A DNA stretch of 64,000 nt, taken from contig NW_017265136.1 in NCBI RefSeq assembly GCF_001638985.1, positions 1,074,726-1,138,725 of the forward strand, in the 5' to 3' direction. A program made the position numbers and the translations under genes. This document shows, one piece after another, positions 60,192 to 64,000 of the stretch. Under the pieces are notes generated by a model that ran no database searches, was not told the origin of the DNA, and saw nothing but the letters and a program-made list of their open reading frames with translations. Every line of letters starts with the position of its first letter. Position 1 is the stretch's first letter. The DNA is from Phycomyces blakesleeanus NRRL 1555(-) (Eukaryota > Mucoromycota > Mucoromycetes > Mucorales > Phycomycetaceae).

Positions 60192-61448
60192 TTAATACCC
60201 TAATTGGAGATTTTCTGGCTGGTTGATACCCTGTATACGGCACAATTCGCGAACAATAAAATGCCAAGCGTCCATTTCTAACCCAACGCGCCGTCCATAC
60301 TCCCACAACTTTCTGCGCTTGTATTCGTATGTCTTGTCATCAATCCCGCGTAAAATCTCGTCCAAGCGATGTACCTCGTCGCGCCTCACCCTAACCACAA
60401 ATGAATCCCAATCGACGTCAAACTCAAACGGCTCAATGATCCCATCCGCAATAACCACCGGAACCACTCCAAATGCCATAAACTCCCAGATACGTGTAGT
60501 ATCAAGGGTCCAGCCCATGGGGCTTAGCCCATACTTGGCATGAGCCAGTTTGTCGGCGTATTCCAAATCCGTAATAACGTCGCCAATTTCATAACCTGGG
60601 TATTTGGCAAAAGTCTTGTGGAATAGCGATCGAATGCCATTAGAGTATTCGTCTTCAGGGCCCACCGTAGTGCAGCAGCCCTGAAAAAGGGCAAATATAG
60701 TTCGAGTGCCGGTTTTGGGATGTCCTTCAGTAGTAACATAGTCTTCGGGATTGTATCTGAGGTGGTGAATTAGGCGAGTTGCCGAAGGGATCACAATATC
60801 ACGGTGGTATCTGTGGCGGTGCATCCATTTCCGGCGCTTGTCCCCAACTGTCTTTAAGAAAACGGCAGGTTGGAAGAGCTCGTTGTGCTTGTAATACGTA
60901 AAAGTCTGATCCATCGGATGCACCATTATATGAGTTCGGCCCTGAGTCTTGTTCCAATACGGGTATTCATTAATAACCATATTCATCATAGGGTCCACAT
61001 AAAGCTCATCAACATCGCATCGCTCAGTCCACTTCCATTCATTCTTAGACCAACAGTTATAAAGGTAGCAGCTGCCAAAGAAAGGTATGTAGAAAAAGGT
61101 TGCTTCTTCGGGGTTTTTGGTCACATAAAGCTTATTGATGTTACTATTGGGATCAGTCAATTGACGATGAAGAATGATTTCGGAATTGTAATTGGACTCA
61201 TCGCATCTTCCATCCTGAACCGATTCAGGTACTTGGAAATCCTTAGAGGCCTCATAGACATATATTTTCGGCTTACACACTGCCCGTTCGACAGGCGATG
61301 GCCAATAGCTTTCTATCTCAACAATAGGAAGAGGTATGGCTGGAGGTTGGGCCTGTCTTCCACTAAAAAAGAACGACGAAACCAAAATCAAGGTGATAAT
61401 AACAAGTGCAGCAATCCATTGCTTGTTGAGCCGCAAAACGGTTGGCAT
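60192..61448 (-). CDS. Exostosin-family (GT47-like) glycosyltransferase
   Basis: A 418-residue single-exon type II membrane protein. A short cytosolic N-terminus is followed by a signal anchor (IAALVIITLILVSSFFFSG, about 12-30), placing the catalytic part in the Golgi lumen. Exostosin-domain words are PKIYVYEASKDF, ATFFYIPFF, GRTHIMVHPMDQTF, DIVIPSATRLIHHL, TIFALFQGCC and the donor-site region AKYGLSPMGWTLDTTRIWEF followed by GVVPVVIADG. Two N-glycosylation sequons are possible (NKT and others). The sugar donor cannot be told; GT47 members use UDP-sugars. It starts 230 bases from the divergent SWAP gene. Confidence 0.85.
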   Translation of the reverse strand: MPTVLRLNKQWIAALVIITLILVSSFFFSGRQAQPPAIPLPIVEIESYWPSPVERAVCKPKIYVYEASKDFQVPESVQDGRCDESNYNSEIILHRQLTDPNSNINKLYVTKNPEEATFFYIPFFGSCYLYNCWSKNEWKWTERCDVDELYVDPMMNMVINEYPYWNKTQGRTHIMVHPMDQTFTYYKHNELFQPAVFLKTVGDKRRKWMHRHRYHRDIVIPSATRLIHHLRYNPEDYVTTEGHPKTGTRTIFALFQGCCTTVGPEDEYSNGIRSLFHKTFAKYPGYEIGDVITDLEYADKLAHAKYGLSPMGWTLDTTRIWEFMAFGVVPVVIADGIIEPFEFDVDWDSFVVRVRRDEVHRLDEILRGIDDKTYEYKRRKLWEYGRRVGLEMDAWHFIVRELCRIQGINQPENLQLGY

Positions 61449-61678
61449 GAAAATAATAAAGATATCGACAGCAAAATTAATAAAAAAAAATTAAATGTTA
61501 AAAAAAATGTTGTCCCAGTAAATCGATTTCAAAAATAAAAAGAAAAATTAAAGGCTGTAGATAAAAAAAAAAGGCGGTCCGTTTAGGTTGTCCTCTTTTT
61601 TTTTCTTCCTTATCTCCCGCCGAGGTCACACACGTATCAACACATACACGGCAATAATTCTACATAAATAACTCACTC
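61449..61678. promoter_or_regulatory. Shared divergent 5' region
   Basis: Only 230 bases separate the start codons of the exostosin-family gene (minus) and the SWAP gene (plus), so the promoter region must be shared. A-rich tracts occupy the left half. Motifs such as CACACACG near 61629 are unassigned. Confidence 0.5.
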
Positions 61679-62023
61679 ATGGAATCGCATGGGATGGAAA
61701 GGTAGAATCTATACCCGACTTTCTAGCCATGGCGCCCTAAAGGATACATTCCTAGACCAGTGATCACCGGCAGCAACCAGAGCCAACTGGGCGAGAGAAA
61801 AGACAAACGAAAACGAGATGCTAAGGAAGACGAGTGGCTCGTATTTGGTTACGAAGCCCGTTTGTTCCGGAATGATACGGAAGCCCAAAAAGTTGAAGAA
61901 GGATTCTATAGAGTGCCGTGGAATGATGACATGACATTGAGCCTTGATAGGTAATCAAAAGTAAACAATCGAACACACACACACACATATATATATATAT
62001 AAATAAATGCATTCATATCTATA

Positions 62024-62066
<43 letters not shown>

Positions 62067-63203
62067 ATAAAAGCACAAGCAAGGTTTCTTTACAGTTGAA
62101 TGTTTTGTGTTAATTTGAACATGCGTGTGCAACAGATACGACATAAGACATTTGTCTACGGACAGGGCTATTTTTGATACTAGTGATGAAAGCCATTTGG
62201 AAGATGATAAGGCGTGCGATGAAGAGAGATATCTCGATCTTGATTCTGAAGAGGAGCTCTTGTTCGATATGAGCGATGATGAGAGAGCCTCTTTTGTAGG
62301 TAAGGAGCGACTTTTATTGAACCTATACTTACACGATCTTTATTAGCGGAAAAGAAGAAAAGAAAGAATCATACGTTTGCTTATGTATATACAGACGAAG
62401 AAGCAACAAACGAAGACAATGAAGACAATGAAGAAAAAGAAGAAGAAGAGCAGAAAGTTCTGACACCTATTCAAAAAGGACTGTCTAATAAATACAAGAC
62501 GCCCAGTACAATGATTCTGGTAATCTACTGTATCCACATTGTTCGGTAGGGTTACTGTATTAACAAGAATCTTTAGCCAGATACTCAAGAGCAGGCAGAA
62601 GTGATAGAGAATACGGCAAAAGCGGTTACAGGAGCACAACAATCCAATATATTTGAAATCAAAACTCAGGTGCGAAATGCTAACAATCCACTCTATGCAT
62701 TCTTGAACAAAAACAATCCACTCTATCCTTTTTACAAGCACATTGCCTGGCTATCTCAGTCTGGCCTTGGTCAATACGGAGATAGCAGCAGTGAAGAAGA
62801 TGAAGATGAAGATGAAGATGAAGATGAAGAGAAAGAGAAAGAGAAAGAGGCAGAGGCAGAGGCAGAGGCAGAAAAAGTAGCAGAAAAGGTGGCAGAAAAA
62901 GTAGAAAAAGAAGAAAAAGAAGAAGAAAAAGAAGAAGAAAGCAAAAATAAGGTTGAAGAACCAGAAAAAACAATTGTTGAGCCCACAGCTAGTCCAGCTG
63001 TCCAGCAACCTACTGTTGACATCCAAACTACTTTGCAAAAGACAGCCAAAGGCGTGGCAAAAGCAGGACGTGGTCTAGAAGAGAAAATCAAACAATTCCA
63101 CAGAAATGATCCCAAATTTGCATTTCTTAACCCTTGGAACCCGTCTAATGCTCATTACCAAGCATACGTTGACTACTATACCTCTTATCCAGACGCTCCT
63201 TAG
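61679..63203 (+). CDS. SWAP/SURP splicing regulator (SFSWAP-like)
   Basis: Predicted exons 61679-61701, 61756-61950, 62136-62299, 62395-62519 and 62577-63203 give 377 residues with all phases consistent. The N-terminal DRY_EERY domain reads EDEWLVFGYEARLFRNDTEA then WNDDMTLSLDRYDIRHL (about 32-80). Two SURP modules follow: EVIENTAKAVT...NNPLYAFLNKNNPLYPFYKH (about 177-225) and LQKTAKGVAKA...NDPKFAFLNPWNPSNAHYQA (about 320-368). Between them is a long acidic Glu/Lys/Asp run. This order matches Suppressor-of-white-apricot, a nuclear regulator of alternative splicing. It is shorter than animal SFSWAP, which ends in an RS domain that is absent here. The first exon (MESHGME) and its 54-bp intron are the least certain part. 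Confidence 0.82.
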
Positions 63204-63295
63204 ATTCTTTTGTATTGCTTATTAATATATATCTATATATCTATATATTTATATATACATATACATATGTGTGTATGTGATATTTTTGTGCCTGC

Positions 63296-63327
<32 letters not shown>

Positions 63328-63334
63328 TGGTAGT

Positions 63335-64000
63335 CTATTCGAGTATGACTTTACCCAGGGGGGGTGGGAAGGAGCTAATAGCAGCGCGATCAAAGACTAC
63401 CTGACCGCGCACCAGTGTGCGATCAACAGTGCCCTGGAAGTGTTTGCCAATGTATGGAGAGAGCTTGTTTTTGAATTGAATATCCTCAATTTTGATGTCA
63501 AAGGCGGCATCAGGGCGCCAGATAGCCAGATCAGCGTCATGCCCGACACAGACTTGACCTTTACGATGAGAAAGCTGTGTGAGTTTGGCGGGTGCATAAC
63601 TTAACCAATGGACAATATTTTGGATCCTATAAAAATTGGGTGACATAAGACAAAGAAAATAACGGTAAAAGCACAAAATATAAGTATCTTACGTGGCACC
63701 TCTCTTGCGGCCTTCAGACCATAACACAGGAAGACCAAACTGCACACTTGCGATACCTCCCCAGGCCTGGGCAAAGTCACCCGAGTCAAGTTTTTTAAGC
63801 TGTGCAGTACATGGAGAATGATCACTCACAACATAATCAATGGTACCATCCAAAAGAGCATCCCAAAGAGCATCTCGATTCACAGCCTCTCTAATAGGAG
63901 GGCAACACTTATAATGAGTTGCACCATCCTCAATTGCCTCTGACGTAAAGTTAAGATAGTGGAAACAGGTTTCTACTGTCAATGGAAGACCCTCTTTCTT
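63335..64000 (-). CDS. Allantoinase, C-terminal part (gene runs off the window)
   Basis: An amidohydrolase that opens allantoin to allantoate in purine catabolism. Visible exons on the minus strand are 63693-64000 (5' part outside the window) and 63335-63626, about 200 residues. Family words are [44 protein letters not shown] (the catalytic Asp of the metal site), [26 protein letters not shown] and [13 protein letters not shown]. The last exon ends with the hydantoinase-type [13 protein letters not shown] strand. The metal-binding HxH of the N-terminal part lies beyond the edge. Dihydropyrimidinase is a less likely alternative, given the CCPPIR and SDHSPC spacing. Confidence 0.9.

Noticed and set aside
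62680..63115. Minus-strand poly-Ser, poly-Phe and poly-Leu frames
   Set aside because: They are antisense to the Glu/Lys run of the SWAP gene.
1..64000. tRNA, rRNA and CRISPR features
   Set aside because: A scan by eye for tRNA B-box words (GGTTCGAATCC-like) found none with a matching cloverleaf, and no CRISPR-like array of spaced repeats was seen; a tRNA scan program was not run.

Overview
The window looks like nuclear DNA of an early-diverging filamentous fungus, most likely Mucoromycota (Mucorales-like). The reasons are AT-rich spacers full of microsatellites, compact genes cut by many short GT-AG introns (about 50-300 nt), a fungal RasB-type GTPase, fungal Zn2Cys6 and Yap-type bZIP regulators, an alternative NADH dehydrogenase with EF-hands, an Stc1-domain protein, and a U11-48K-like protein of the minor spliceosome, which most ascomycete yeasts lack. 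The species cannot be named from the sequence alone. All exon structures were assembled by hand from splice-site consensus, reading phase and remembered family alignments; there is no transcript support.

Layout. 1-79 is a possible last exon of an upstream gene. 3.8-5.0 kb is a RasB-type GTPase with tiny exons, including a predicted 2-nt micro-exon. 8.8-10.6 kb is a divergent eRF1 paralog that keeps NIKS but has lost GGQ. 11.0-14.2 kb, directly downstream on the same strand, is a divergent Xrn1-family protein that has lost several catalytic acidic residues and the long C-terminal part. 16.9-17.7 kb is an Stc1-domain zinc protein. 19.0-22.5 kb (minus) is an 8-exon coiled-coil protein, and 22.9-25.4 kb (minus) an EF-hand alternative NADH dehydrogenase. 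26.3-26.9 kb holds a decayed TnpB/Fanzor-like relic. 28.8-30.2 kb is a Mak11 WD40 protein and 31.3-34.7 kb a Zn2Cys6 factor with glutamine tracts. 37.4-38.7 kb (minus) is the U11-48K-like protein. 40.3-42.9 kb encodes a secreted serine-rich repeat protein. 44.1-46.0 kb (minus) is a bZIP factor and 47.0-48.8 kb a galactokinase. 50.0-51.3 kb is an apparently intact Tc1-type transposon with TIRs and TA duplications. 51.3-56.6 kb is gene-poor and holds a diverged repeat pair. 56.6-58.5 kb (minus) is an acidic low-complexity protein, 59.5-59.9 kb the mitoribosomal protein bS21m, 60.2-61.4 kb (minus) an exostosin-family glycosyltransferase, 61.7-63.2 kb a SWAP/SURP splicing regulator, and 63.3-64.0 kb (minus) the 3' part of an allantoinase.

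The main candidate for something undescribed is the head-to-tail pair at 8.8-14.2 kb. A termination-factor paralog that can plausibly still reach a stop codon but should not hydrolyse peptidyl-tRNA sits next to an Xrn1 paralog that should not cut RNA. Both keep open reading frames through 6 and 9 exons with consistent phases, which argues against simple decay. They could form a decoy or regulatory pair acting on translation termination and mRNA decay; this is inference. An Stc1-domain gene, a family linked to RNAi in fission yeast, lies 2.6 kb further on.
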